From Stagnimonas sp965279705 (GTDB lineage: Bacteria > Pseudomonadota > Gammaproteobacteria > Nevskiales > Nevskiaceae), in assembly GCA_965279705.1 (NCBI GenBank), contig OZ257257.1, positions 868,001 to 932,000 of the forward strand: a stretch of 64,000 nucleotides of DNA. Direction: 5' to 3'. Under the pieces are notes generated by a model, which was given only the letters and a program-made list of their open reading frames with translations, was not told the origin of the DNA and did not search any database. Positions 41,549 to 50,769 of this stretch are shown one piece after another. Position 1 is the stretch's first letter, and each line of letters opens with the position of its first letter. The position numbers and the translations under genes were made by a program.

Positions 41549-44500
41549 ATGATCGAAAAAATCCTGAAGTTCTCGCTGGCGCAGCGCTGGCTGGTGATGG
41601 CCGCAGTGCTGCTCATCGGTGCGCTCGGCCTCTACAACGCCACGCGCCTGCCGATTGATGCGGTGCCCGACATCACCAACGTGCAGGTGCAAATCAACAC
41701 CGAGGCGCCTGGCTATTCACCGCTGGAATCCGAGCAGCGCGTGAGCACGCTCATCGAAAACGCGATGGCTGGCCTGCCGCACCTGGAGCAAACCCGCTCG
41801 CTCTCGCGCTACGGTCTGTCGCAGGTGACGGTGGTGTTCGAAGACGGCACTGATCTCTACTTTGCGCGGCAGCTGGTGGGCGAGCGCGTGCAGCAGGTGA
41901 AGAGTCTGCTGCCGTCGGGAATCGAGCCTTCGCTGGGGCCGATTGCCACCGGCCTGGGGGAAATCTTCATGTTCACGGTCGATCCGCTGCCGGGTGCGCG
42001 CAAGGCCGATGGCAGTGCCTACACGCCCTACGACCTGCACGACGCCATGCGTTGGATCGTGCGGCCGCAGCTCGCCAAGGTGCCGGGCGTGACCGAGGTC
42101 AACAGCATCGGCGGCTTCGAGAAACAGGTGCTGGTCTCGCCCATTCCGTCAAAGCTGTTGGCATACGGCCTGACGCTGGACGAGGTGATGACCGCACTCG
42201 CCAACAACAACGCCAGCCAAGGTGCGGGCTACATCGAGCGCAATGGCGCGCAGTACCTCATCCGCTCGCCGGGGCAGGTGGGCACGCTCGACGACCTGCG
42301 GCGCGTGGTGGTGACGATGGTGAACGGCGCACCGCTGACGCTGGGCGAAGTGGCGGAAGTCAGCTGGGGCGGCGCGCTGCGCACCGGCTCGGCCACACTC
42401 GATGGCAACGAGGTGGTGCTCGGCACTGTGTTCATGCTGGTCGGCGAGAACTCGCGCAAGGTGTCCCGCGCCGTCGCCGCCAAGCTGGCAGAGATCCAGA
42501 AAAGTCTGCCAGCCGGGCTCGAAGCGCGGACGATGTACGACCGCACCGCGCTGGTCGACAAGACCCTGGGCACGGTGAAGAAGAACCTGCTCGAAGGCGC
42601 GCTGCTGGTCGTCGTCGTGCTGTTCCTGCTGCTCGGCAACCTGCGCGCCGCGCTCATCACCGCGTTGGTCATCCCGCTTGCCATGCTCGGCACCATCACC
42701 GGCATGGTGCAGAACCAGGTCAGCGCCAACCTCATGTCGCTGGGCGCGCTTGACTTCGGACTGATCGTTGATGGCGCGGTGATCATCGTCGAGAACTGCG
42801 TGCGGCGACTGGCCGAAGCGCAGCAAGGCCGCGGTGCGCTGACGCTGCAAGAGCGGCTGGAAACGGTCTATTCCTCGACCCGCGAAGTGATCCGCCCCAG
42901 CCTGTTCGGTGTCGGCATCATCACGGCTGTCTACATCCCGCTGTTCGCGCTGACGGGCGTGGAGGGCAAGATGTTCCACCCGATGGCCGCGACCGTGGTG
43001 ATGGCGCTCATCGCCGCATTGGTGCTCTCGCTCACCTTCGTGCCGGCAGCCGTCGCACTGGTGCTCACCGGCAAGATTTCGGAGAAGGAAAACCCAATCC
43101 TCCGCGTCGTCGGCAGGGCCTACGAGCCGCTGCTGCGTGCAGCGCTCAAGGCGCGCGCGCTGCTGGCGATGGCGGCGGTGGTGCTGGTGCTCGCCTGCGG
43201 CTGGCTCGCCACCCGCATGGGCAGCGAGTTCATTCCCAGCCTGGACGAGGGCGATATCGCCCTGCACGCGCTGCGTATCCCCGGCACGTCGCTGTCGCAG
43301 GCTGTAGGCATGCAGCAAGTGCTGGAGCGCGAGATCAGGAAGCTGCCGGAAGTGGCCAGCGTCTTTGCCAAGCTCGGCACCGCCGAAGTGGCGACCGACC
43401 CGATGCCGCCTTCGGTGGCCGATACCTTCGTGATGCTGAAAGACCGCAAGCAATGGCCCGATCCGCGCAAGCCGAAAACGCAGCTGGTCGCCGAACTCGA
43501 AGCCGCCGTGCTGCGGGTGCCTGGCAATAACTACGAGTTCACGCAGCCGATCCAGATGCGCTTCAACGAACTGATCTCCGGTGTGCGTTCCGACCTGGCG
43601 GTGAAGGTCTACGGGGATGATCTCGATGTGCTCAATGCAGAAGCCGAGAAGATTGAAGCCGTGCTGTCGAAAATCCCCGGCGCGGCGGATGTAAAAACCG
43701 AGCAGACCACTGGCCTGCCGGTAATGAGCATCACGCCCCGGCGTGAAATCCTCGCGCGCTATGGTTTGTCGGTGGCCGATGTGCAGGCGGTGGCAGCGAC
43801 GGCGTTCGGCGGCAGCGATGCCGGCACCTTGTTCGAGGGCGACCGTCGCTACGAGATCGTGGTGCGGCTGCCGGATGCCGTGCGCGCCGACCCGCGCACG
43901 CTCGAGCAATTGACCGTGCCGCTACCCGGTGGTGGCTATGTGCCGCTGCAGGAGGTCGCCGAAGTCACCATCGCCCCCGGCCCCAACCAGATCAACCGCG
44001 AGCAGGGCAAGCGGCGGGTGGTGGTCACCGCCAACGTGCGCGGACGCGACCTCGGCCGCTTCGTCACCGAGGTGCAGCAGCGCGTCGATGCCGAGGTGAA
44101 ACTGCCGGCCGGTTACTGGCTCGATTACGGTGGCACCTTCGAGCAGTTGCAGTCGGCCAGCAGGCGCCTTGCCATCGTCGTGCCGGTGACGCTGGTGCTG
44201 ATTCTGGGCTTGCTGCTGATGGCCTTCGGCTCGCTGCGGGATGCGCTGGTGATCTTCAGCGGTGTGCCCCTGGCGCTCACCGGCGGCGTGCTGGCGCTGT
44301 GGCTGAGGGACATTCCCTTGTCGATCAGCGCTGGCGTCGGCTTCATCGCCCTTAGCGGTGTGGCGGTGCTCAATGGCTTGGTGATGGTCAGCTTCATCCG
44401 CAGCCTGCGTGAAACGGGCAGGGGGCTGGACGAGGCCATTCTCGAAGGGGCGATGACCCGTCTGCGCCCGGTGCTGATGACCGCACTCGTCGCCGGGCTG

Positions 44501-44695
44501 GGCTTCGTGCCGATGGCCTTCAACACAGGCATTGGCAGCGAGGTGCAGCGGCCGCTGGCGACGGTGGTGATCGGCGGCATCCTTTCCTCGACACTGCTGA
44601 CGCTTTTGGTTCTGCCGGGCCTGTATCGGCTGGCGCATCGAGCGGCGCGGAGGGATGCCAGTACGCTGCCCGCCCTGCCGGCTGCGACAGACTGA
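41549..44695 (+). CDS. czcA: CzcA/CusA-family heavy-metal RND efflux pump
   Basis: The inner-membrane proton-driven RND pump, 1048 residues with twelve helices in two halves. The helix-4 motif DFGLIVDGAVIIVEN carries the Asp/Asp/Glu set characteristic of HME-RND pumps for divalent cations (Zn, Co, Cd). Other blocks include LPIDAVPDITNVQVQINTEAPG at the start and GVAVLNGLVMVSFIRSLRE. The absence of the CusA methionine relay cannot be confirmed without alignment. It lies ten bases after czcB. No regulator (CzcRS-like) is adjacent. Confidence 0.96.
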   Translation: MIEKILKFSLAQRWLVMAAVLLIGALGLYNATRLPIDAVPDITNVQVQINTEAPGYSPLESEQRVSTLIENAMAGLPHLEQTRSLSRYGLSQVTVVFEDGTDLYFARQLVGERVQQVKSLLPSGIEPSLGPIATGLGEIFMFTVDPLPGARKADGSAYTPYDLHDAMRWIVRPQLAKVPGVTEVNSIGGFEKQVLVSPIPSKLLAYGLTLDEVMTALANNNASQGAGYIERNGAQYLIRSPGQVGTLDDLRRVVVTMVNGAPLTLGEVAEVSWGGALRTGSATLDGNEVVLGTVFMLVGENSRKVSRAVAAKLAEIQKSLPAGLEARTMYDRTALVDKTLGTVKKNLLEGALLVVVVLFLLLGNLRAALITALVIPLAMLGTITGMVQNQVSANLMSLGALDFGLIVDGAVIIVENCVRRLAEAQQGRGALTLQERLETVYSSTREVIRPSLFGVGIITAVYIPLFALTGVEGKMFHPMAATVVMALIAALVLSLTFVPAAVALVLTGKISEKENPILRVVGRAYEPLLRAALKARALLAMAAVVLVLACGWLATRMGSEFIPSLDEGDIALHALRIPGTSLSQAVGMQQVLEREIRKLPEVASVFAKLGTAEVATDPMPPSVADTFVMLKDRKQWPDPRKPKTQLVAELEAAVLRVPGNNYEFTQPIQMRFNELISGVRSDLAVKVYGDDLDVLNAEAEKIEAVLSKIPGAADVKTEQTTGLPVMSITPRREILARYGLSVADVQAVAATAFGGSDAGTLFEGDRRYEIVVRLPDAVRADPRTLEQLTVPLPGGGYVPLQEVAEVTIAPGPNQINREQGKRRVVVTANVRGRDLGRFVTEVQQRVDAEVKLPAGYWLDYGGTFEQLQSASRRLAIVVPVTLVLILGLLLMAFGSLRDALVIFSGVPLALTGGVLALWLRDIPLSISAGVGFIALSGVAVLNGLVMVSFIRSLRETGRGLDEAILEGAMTRLRPVLMTALVAGLGFVPMAFNTGIGSEVQRPLATVVIGGILSSTLLTLLVLPGLYRLAHRAARRDASTLPALPAATD

Positions 44696-44881
44696 GCGGC
44701 ACGTCCTCATTCATACGCATGAAGCCACCCGGAACAAAGACGAGCACGATCATGGCAATGGCAGCATCCGCACCGAGCGACTGCATACCGGCAAAAGCGA
44801 ATATCCATATGCCGTAAGTCGGTGCGCGATGATGCTAATGTTCGCGCCCAATTTTCAGTCCCTTCTTTCGAGCACGCCACG

Positions 44882-45661
44882 ATGGCCGCCGCCTTTCGCA
44901 CTGAACGCATCACCAAAGTCCATCACTGGAACGACACGCTGTTCACGATCACCACCACGCGTGATCCGGGCCTGCGCTTCGAGAACGGCCAGTTCGTGAT
45001 GATTGGCCTGCATGTGGAAGGCAAGAACCTGCTGCGCGCCTATTCCATCGCCAGCCCGAATTACGAGGACAAGCTGGAGTTTTTCAGCATCAAGGTGCAG
45101 AACGGCCCGCTCACTTCGCGCCTTCAGCATGTGAAGGTCGGCGATGAGCTGCTGGTGGGTGTGAAACCCACTGGTACGCTGGTGCTGCACGACTTGAAGC
45201 CGGCCAAGAACCTCTATCTGCTCAGCACCGGCACCGGTATGGCGCCGTTTCTCTCGACCATCCGCGACCCGGAAACCTACGAGCGCTTCGAGAAGATCGT
45301 GCTGATCCACGGCGTGCGCAACGTTAACGATCTGGCCTATCACGATTACATCTCGCAGGACCTTCCTAATGACGAGTCGCTGGGCGAGTTGGTCAAGAAT
45401 CAGCTCATCTATTACCCGACGGTGACGCGCGAACCCTTCCGTAATCAGGGCCGCCTTACCGAGCTGCTGGATAGCGGCAAGCTCTGTGACGACATCGGCC
45501 TGCCGCACTTAAACCCCGAAACCGATCGCGTGATGATCTGCGGCAGCGACGCGATGTTGAAAGACTGCCGTGTGCTGCTCGACAAGCGCAGCTTCGTCGT
45601 CTCGCCGCATATCGGCACGCCGGGCGATTACGTGATCGAGCGCGCTTTCGTCGAAAAGTAG
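44882..45661 (+). CDS. fpr: Ferredoxin--NADP+ reductase (Fpr type)
   Basis: A FAD-dependent ferredoxin/flavodoxin-NADP reductase of 259 residues. The FAD-binding motif is RAYSIASPNYEDKLEFFSIKV, with GPLTSRLQHVKVGDELLVG. The NADP motif is LLSTGTGMAPFLSTIRDPE, and VMICGSDAMLKD is near the end. It supplies electrons to iron-sulfur and oxidative-stress enzymes. ATG 44882 (MAAAFRTERI) gives the usual start; the frame is open to 44822 without similarity. The 186 bases between czcA and this gene hold no recognised gene. Confidence 0.95.
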   Translation: MAAAFRTERITKVHHWNDTLFTITTTRDPGLRFENGQFVMIGLHVEGKNLLRAYSIASPNYEDKLEFFSIKVQNGPLTSRLQHVKVGDELLVGVKPTGTLVLHDLKPAKNLYLLSTGTGMAPFLSTIRDPETYERFEKIVLIHGVRNVNDLAYHDYISQDLPNDESLGELVKNQLIYYPTVTREPFRNQGRLTELLDSGKLCDDIGLPHLNPETDRVMICGSDAMLKDCRVLLDKRSFVVSPHIGTPGDYVIERAFVEK

Positions 45662-45742
45662 GCCGCGACGGGCCGCGAGTCATCGCAGGTGCGGCTGGCA
45701 ACGGTTACGATTTCGGCCCTCATGCCCGCACAAGGATTCGTC

Positions 45743-46498
45743 ATGCGCTTTCCGTTTCTCGCCCGCGCCGCGGCGGCGCTGCTGCTGAGCGCTATGGCGC
45801 TGGGTGCCCATGCCGAGGGCAGCTTCTACGGCTACGCCTACGATCTGGACAGCGGCAAATACCTCTACACCGAGGTGCACAGCCCGCAGTTCGAAGGTGG
45901 CAAAGAGGTGGCCAGCACCATCCGCTACTACACGCCAGACGGCAAGGAAGTCGGCAAGAAAACGCTGGACTACCGCGCCGATGCCTACGTGCCCAAGTTC
46001 CGATTCGATCTGCCGGGCGAGGGCTATGCCGAGGCGATCACCGCCAATGGCCAGACGATCGACATGCTGAAGATTTCCGGCAAGGGCAAGGAGAAGCGCA
46101 AATCCATCGCGCGTGCCGAGGGCCTCAATGCAGCCGACTCAGGCTTCAACCACGCCGTGCAGGACCACCTCGCCCAGCTGGTGAAGGGCGAGACGGTCAA
46201 CTTCAAGTTTGCCGTCGCCGGCCAGCTCGACAGCTATCGCTTCAAGATCAACAAAGTGGGCATGGGCACTTTCGAGGGCAAGCCGGCGGTGAAACTGCTG
46301 GTGCAGGCCGACTCGCTGCTGCGCTTCGTGGCACCCGACCTCAACCTGCTCTACGACGCCGATGCCAAGCGCCTGCTTGAATACAAGGGTGTCTCCAACA
46401 TCCACGACCCCGCCACCGGCAAGGCCTACAACGCCCGCATTGTCTACTTCGCCAAGCCGCCGGAAGATGCCCCCAAAAACCTGCCGCCATTGCCCTGA
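45743..46498 (+). CDS. Exported protein, possibly DUF3108-like
   Basis: A 251-residue protein with a clear signal peptide (ARAAAALLLSAMALGAHA, cleavage before EGSF). The mature part is beta-rich, with YGYAYDLDSGKYLYTEVH, IRYYTPDGKEVGKKTLDY, GETVNFKFAVAGQLDSYRFKI and RLLEYKGVSNIHDPATGKAYNARIVYF. The last resembles the end of DUF3108-type periplasmic proteins. The function is unknown. AAGGA precedes the ATG at 45743. It lies 12 bases before the thioredoxin-TPR gene, whose signal peptide ends in the same AHAEGS, so the two are likely one transcript. Confidence 0.72.
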   Translation: MRFPFLARAAAALLLSAMALGAHAEGSFYGYAYDLDSGKYLYTEVHSPQFEGGKEVASTIRYYTPDGKEVGKKTLDYRADAYVPKFRFDLPGEGYAEAITANGQTIDMLKISGKGKEKRKSIARAEGLNAADSGFNHAVQDHLAQLVKGETVNFKFAVAGQLDSYRFKINKVGMGTFEGKPAVKLLVQADSLLRFVAPDLNLLYDADAKRLLEYKGVSNIHDPATGKAYNARIVYFAKPPEDAPKNLPPLP

Positions 46499-46510
46499 GG
46501 GTGAGCCGCC

Positions 46511-47815
46511 ATGCGTAATCTACTGATCGCCACGATTCTTTTTGCCAGCAGTGTGTTGGCCCATGCCGAGGGCAGCCCGCTGGATGCCGCACTGGCAGAA
46601 GCCAAGGCCAAGCAGCAGCCGGTGCTGCTCGATTTTCACGCGCCCTGGTGCTACTCCTGCTACTTCATGAAAAAGACCGTGCTCAACGGCGCCGAGTGGG
46701 CCAGCGTCGAGCGCACGACGGTGGTGCTTGAAGTCGATGCCGACTCGCCTGAAGGCGCCGCACTCAAGGACAAGTTCTCGGTCAAGGCACTGCCCAATTA
46801 CGTGGTGCTCAACGCCGAGGGCCAGGAGCTGGGCCGTATCAACGCCGAGCGCACACGCCAGCAGTTCTACAGCGAGCTGGGTGCGATCACGAAGCGCAAC
46901 ACCACGGTGGAGGCGCTGCGCACCAAGGCCGCAACGGGTGGCAAGGGCAGCCTCGCTGCCACGCAGATCGTGCTCGCCGGCTACCTCGCCCGTAACGAAG
47001 GGCAGGGCGGACTCGATTGGTTTGCCTCGTTGCCCGCTACCGCGCAGGACCCTGCAAAAAAAGACCTCGCCGTGCAGCGCACGCTGTCCCGTCTTGAGTT
47101 GAAGAATGCCGCCAAGGCCAAGCAGCCCGAGGCCTGCCTGGTTGCCGCTGAAAAGGCGTTGATGGACAAGCTCGATTGCGAGAGCCCGTACGATCTCGAC
47201 GCCGCCCTGGAGTGCAGCAAGGAGGACGCTGGCGAGCACCGCAAGACGTTTCTCACCGCACAGGCGCCGCGTTTCGACAAGCTGCTGACCGCCACCGTGC
47301 TGGCCAGGAAGCAGGGTTGCGCCGATGCACGCAGCGCAGTGTTTTCGCTGGCTGATCTCTATGAGGCGCAGGGCAACACGGTGGCCAAGGCGGCGACCTT
47401 CCAGAAGGGCATCCGCTACTTCGAGCCCAAGATCGCCAAGAGTGCAAAGGCCGACCGCAACGCCGCCGACAACCTTCGCGTGTTCTACGACGCCGCTGGT
47501 GACAGCGCCAAGCTCGATGCCCTGCTCGAAAAGCTGGTCGTCGCCTACCCGGATGATTACGTCTACGCCAACCGCTATGCCCGCGTACTGGCCGCGCGCG
47601 GCGAGCACGAAAAAGCCCTGCCCTGGTTCGCCAAGGCCGCTGAAAAGGCCTATGGCGTCAATCGCCTGAAGAACGCGCAGGCGCGGGTGCAATCGCTGCT
47701 GGCCCTGAAGCGCGCCGACGAAGCCAAGCTCGCTGCCTCTGAAGCACTCAAGGCCAACGGCCCCTGGTTCCCGGAAGAATCCGCCAAGCTCAAGGCGCTG
47801 CTGCCCGCGGCATGA
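46511..47815 (+). CDS. Periplasmic thioredoxin-fold protein with TPR-like C-terminus
   Basis: A 434-residue exported protein. After the signal peptide (about 1-19), residues 25-125 form a thioredoxin-like domain with LDFHAPWCYSCYFMKKTV, an active CYSC motif, and KALPNYVVLNAEGQELGRI, as in the DsbD C-terminal and DUF255-like reductases. Residues about 140-434 are helical repeats resembling TPR (YANRYARVLAARGEHEKALPWFAKAAEKAYG). It probably reduces or monitors disulfides of envelope proteins. The stop overlaps the purU start by four bases. Confidence 0.82.
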   Translation: MRNLLIATILFASSVLAHAEGSPLDAALAEAKAKQQPVLLDFHAPWCYSCYFMKKTVLNGAEWASVERTTVVLEVDADSPEGAALKDKFSVKALPNYVVLNAEGQELGRINAERTRQQFYSELGAITKRNTTVEALRTKAATGGKGSLAATQIVLAGYLARNEGQGGLDWFASLPATAQDPAKKDLAVQRTLSRLELKNAAKAKQPEACLVAAEKALMDKLDCESPYDLDAALECSKEDAGEHRKTFLTAQAPRFDKLLTATVLARKQGCADARSAVFSLADLYEAQGNTVAKAATFQKGIRYFEPKIAKSAKADRNAADNLRVFYDAAGDSAKLDALLEKLVVAYPDDYVYANRYARVLAARGEHEKALPWFAKAAEKAYGVNRLKNAQARVQSLLALKRADEAKLAASEALKANGPWFPEESAKLKALLPAA

Positions 47816-48681
47816 CCAGTACGCCCGAAACCACGGCCAGACTCAGCGTCACCTGCCCGGACAAACCCGGCATCGTCTCGGCCGTCACCACGTTTCTGTA
47901 TCACCACGGCGTCAACATCACCGAGCTGGACCAGCACTCCAGCGACCCGTACGGCGGCAAGTTCTTCCTGCGGCTGGAGTTCCAGACGCCGACGCTCGAC
48001 GTGACCGGCGATGCACTCGCCCGCGCCTTTGGCGAGCTGGTGGCCAAGCGCTACGACATGGAGTGGTGGATCAGCTTCGCCGCCATCAAGCCGCGCATGG
48101 CGATTCTCGTCAGCAAGCACGACCACGCGCTGATGGAGCTGCTCTGGCGCTGGCAGCGCGGCGATCTCAGGGTCGACATTCCAATGGTGATCTCCAACCA
48201 TCCTGATCTGCGCGAGGCGGTGGAGAGTTTCGGCGTGCGTTTCGAGCACGTGCCGATCGACGCCGCCACCCACGCCGAAGCCGAGGCCCGGATGAGCGCG
48301 CTGCTGGACGGTCACGCCGACTTCATCGTGCTCGCCCGCTACATGCGCATCCTCTCGCCCGGTTTCGTGGCGGACTGGCCGCACCAGATCATCAATATCC
48401 ACCACAGCTTCCTGCCCGCCTTCGTCGGTGCCGACCCGTACCAGCAGGCCGACCAGCGCGGCGTGAAGCTCATCGGCGCGACTGCGCATTACGTCACCGC
48501 CGATCTCGACCAGGGGCCGATCATTGAGCAGGACGTGGGCCGCGTCAGTCACCGCCACAGCGTGCCCGATCTGCGCCGCTTGGGCCGTGACCTCGAACGG
48601 CAGGTGCTAGCCCGTGCAGTGCGCTGGCATGTGGAAGACCGCGTGATCGTGCACGGTAACAAGACGGTGGTGTTTTCATAA
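47812..48681 (+). CDS. purU: Formyltetrahydrofolate deformylase
   Basis: PurU hydrolyses 10-formyl-THF to formate and THF, balancing one-carbon pools and supplying formate for PurT. The 289-residue protein has an N-terminal ACT domain (VTCPDKPGIVSAVTTFLYHHGVNITELDQH) and a formyltransferase-fold domain. The catalytic blocks are FIVLARYMRILSPGFV, INIHHSFLPAFVGADPYQQA, GVKLIGATAHYVTADLDQGPIIEQD and VSHRHS. The ATG overlaps the previous stop. Confidence 0.96.
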   Translation: MTSTPETTARLSVTCPDKPGIVSAVTTFLYHHGVNITELDQHSSDPYGGKFFLRLEFQTPTLDVTGDALARAFGELVAKRYDMEWWISFAAIKPRMAILVSKHDHALMELLWRWQRGDLRVDIPMVISNHPDLREAVESFGVRFEHVPIDAATHAEAEARMSALLDGHADFIVLARYMRILSPGFVADWPHQIINIHHSFLPAFVGADPYQQADQRGVKLIGATAHYVTADLDQGPIIEQDVGRVSHRHSVPDLRRLGRDLERQVLARAVRWHVEDRVIVHGNKTVVFS

Positions 48682-48756
48682 CGTCGCAGGTCATTGCGGG
48701 ACGCTGGCGACCACGGCGAAGATCGCGGTACTTTCTTTGATCTCCAGAGCCTGCCC

Positions 48757-49239
48757 ATGACGCTGCGCGACCGCCTGTTCAAGACCCCTTGGCTGTTCAA
48801 GACCTACCTCAATCTCTGGGGGCCGTATCGCGGTGCGGGCATCCGCGTGGTGGAGGTCGCTCCCGACTTCGGCCGCATCGTCGTCGAGCTGCGCGAGCTG
48901 CGCACCAACCGCAATGCCGTCGGCACGCACTTTGGCGGCAGCCTGTATTCGATGTGCGATCCGTTCTACATGCTCATGTTCATCAGTCGCCTTGGGCGCG
49001 AGTTCGTGATCTGGGACAAGGCCGCCCGCATCGATTTCGAGCGTCCCGGCAAGGGCACGGTGCGCGCGGTATTCACGCTCACGCCACAGGACGATGCCAC
49101 CGTGCGGGCAGAAACCGCCAACGGCGCGCGCTACACGCCGACCTATGTCGTCGAGGTGCTGGACGAGCAGGGCCAGCGCGTCGCCAAGGTGGAGAAAGTG
49201 CTTTACTTCCGCCGCAAGGACGCCGCCCGCAAGTCGTAA
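48757..49239 (+). CDS. DUF4442 hotdog-fold protein
   Basis: A 160-residue hotdog-fold protein of the DUF4442 group, thioesterase relatives. NRNAVGTHFGGSLYSMCDPFYMLMFISRLG holds the typical N-x-x-G-T-H-F-G-G-S segment. RDRLFKTPWLFKTYLNLWGPYRGAGIRVVEV is the common N-terminus. Enzyme activity is not proven for the family. ATG 48757 is chosen over an upstream in-frame start at 48694. It lies 34 bases before the DUF2855 gene. Confidence 0.8.
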   Translation: MTLRDRLFKTPWLFKTYLNLWGPYRGAGIRVVEVAPDFGRIVVELRELRTNRNAVGTHFGGSLYSMCDPFYMLMFISRLGREFVIWDKAARIDFERPGKGTVRAVFTLTPQDDATVRAETANGARYTPTYVVEVLDEQGQRVAKVEKVLYFRRKDAARKS

Positions 49240-49273
49240 GCGCAGAGGCAGCGCCATCCATCGAGGAGCTGCC

Positions 49274-50359
49274 ATGTCTGCCGTCACCTGCACCGATTTT
49301 CTGGTCCGCAAGGACGACCTGCACCAGACCCGGTTCGTCGAGCGCATGCTGCCGCCGCTCGAGGACGGTGAGGTGCTGCTCAAGATTGATCGCTTCGCTT
49401 TCACCGCCAACAACATCACCTACGCCGTGTTCGGCGACTCGATGGCGTACTGGCAGTTCTTCCCCGCCAGTAACGCCGCCTGGGGGCGCATCCCGGTGTG
49501 GGGTTTCGCCGACGTGCTCGAATCGCGCCATGCCGGTGTAACGAAAGGCGAGCGGTTGTATGGCTACCTGCCCATGTCCACGCATCTCGTCCTCCAGCCC
49601 GGTCGCGTCGGCGAAAGCCTGGTGACCGACGCCGCACCGCATCGTACGTCGTTGCCCAGTATTTACAACACCTACAACCGGGTGCTGAAAGACGCCGGCT
49701 ACGACCCCGCGCGCGAGGCCGAACAGGCGCTGCTGAGGCCGCTGTTCGTCACCTCGTTCCTGATCGAGGATTTCCTTGCCGACAATGATTATTTCGGCGC
49801 CAGCGCCGTGGTGCTCAGCAGCGCCAGCAGCAAGACCGCGCTCGGCGTGGCGCACCAGTTGAAGCAGCGCGGTGCTGTGCAGGTGATCGGCCTCACCTCG
49901 CCTGGCAACAGCGCATTCGTCGAGCGCACCGGCTGCTATCACCGCGTGCTGCCTTACGCCGCACTTCAGCAGATGCCCGCCACGCAGAAGACGGTGTTCG
50001 TCGACATGGCCGGCAACGGCCAGCTCATCCACGACCTGCATCATCACTTCGGCGAGGCTCTCGTCTACAGCTGCATGGTGGGTGGCACGCACTGGGATCA
50101 ACGCGCCACCCAGCACGCGTTGCCGGGAGTCAAGCCAACGTTTTTCTTTGCGCCCACACAGGCCAAGAAGCGCGGCGCGGATTGGGGCGCCGGTGGTTTG
50201 GAGTTGCGCGTTAGCGCGGCTTGGAAGCCCTTTCTCGCCGCCGTCGGCCACTGGTTACAGGTGCAAGAGCATCGCGGCGCATCGGCGATGGCGGCGGCCT
50301 ACGCCGAGACGCTGGACGGCAAGACGCCGCCGGAGCGCGGTTACCTGCTGGGGTTTTGA
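49274..50359 (+). CDS. DUF2855 family protein, MDR-like fold
   Basis: A 361-residue protein of the DUF2855 family, related in fold to medium-chain dehydrogenases/quinone reductases but without the zinc ligands. Visible: GEVLLKIDRFAFTANNITYAVFGDSMAYWQFFPA, RIPVWGFADVLESRHAG and ERLYGYLPMSTHLVLQP at the N-terminus, then a Rossmann-like part (AVVLSSASSKTALGVAHQLKQRG). GAGGAG is eight bases before the ATG at 49274. Neighbouring acyl-thioester-type genes hint at lipid metabolism; the substrate is unknown. Confidence 0.85.
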   Translation: MSAVTCTDFLVRKDDLHQTRFVERMLPPLEDGEVLLKIDRFAFTANNITYAVFGDSMAYWQFFPASNAAWGRIPVWGFADVLESRHAGVTKGERLYGYLPMSTHLVLQPGRVGESLVTDAAPHRTSLPSIYNTYNRVLKDAGYDPAREAEQALLRPLFVTSFLIEDFLADNDYFGASAVVLSSASSKTALGVAHQLKQRGAVQVIGLTSPGNSAFVERTGCYHRVLPYAALQQMPATQKTVFVDMAGNGQLIHDLHHHFGEALVYSCMVGGTHWDQRATQHALPGVKPTFFFAPTQAKKRGADWGAGGLELRVSAAWKPFLAAVGHWLQVQEHRGASAMAAAYAETLDGKTPPERGYLLGF

Positions 50360-50386
50360 GCGGCTGGCGGTTTTCGTGGCCGCCTC

Positions 50387-50758
50387 TTACTCGGCCGTCA
50401 CGATCCAGAGCTTCTGGCTGGCAGTGCGCTTCATGTGAAACCGTGCCTCGTGTTCGGTCAAGGCGCCGAAGGGCGTTTTGGCGCGGAACCGAACCATCAC
50501 CGCAAACCGGAAAGCGTCGTCCGGCGTTGGTTGAACGGTGACGACGCTGAACTGCTGCAAGCTCTCTGGCATCCGCAGCCGCGCCTTGACCAGCGGCCTT
50601 GTATAAAACAGCACCTCCGCCGTGGTCGGTGCAACAGCCGATGTCTGCGCGATGGCTGCGGGGTCCGTTGCTTGCGCATTCGAGACCGTCAGCAAGAAAA
50701 ACACAGCCACGATCAGGCACCGCCGGGTGCTGCCGCGTCGCGTCGAACAGGGCTGCAT
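50387..50758 (-). CDS. Small exported protein, function unknown
   Basis: A 123-residue protein with a basic N-terminus (STRRGSTRR) and hydrophobic core (CLIVAVFFLLTVSNAQA), so a likely signal peptide. It is followed by a compact domain (VLFYTRPLVKARLRMPESLQQF, FRFAVMVRFRAKTPFGALTEHEARFHM, KLWIVTAE). I recognise no family. ATG 50758 is used; the longer frame to 50803 overlaps the NYN gene. It lies 11 bases after that gene on the same strand and is convergent with the DUF2855 gene. Confidence 0.6.
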   Translation of the reverse strand: MQPCSTRRGSTRRCLIVAVFFLLTVSNAQATDPAAIAQTSAVAPTTAEVLFYTRPLVKARLRMPESLQQFSVVTVQPTPDDAFRFAVMVRFRAKTPFGALTEHEARFHMKRTASQKLWIVTAE

Positions 50759-50769
50759 GTCCTGTGCCC

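Noticed and set aside
39907..41616. A 569-codon minus-strand frame reading through ynfA
   Set aside because: Only the last 109 residues, from ATG 40236, match the YnfA family. The upstream part is the complement of czcB.
42149..43909. 586-codon minus-strand frame
   Set aside because: Antisense to czcA with typical shadow composition (His/Gln/Arg). CzcA motifs are intact on the plus strand.
44696..44881. Possible remnant gene between czcA and fpr
   Set aside because: Short frames on both strands show a hydrophobic patch, but no family pattern or ribosome-binding site that I could support.
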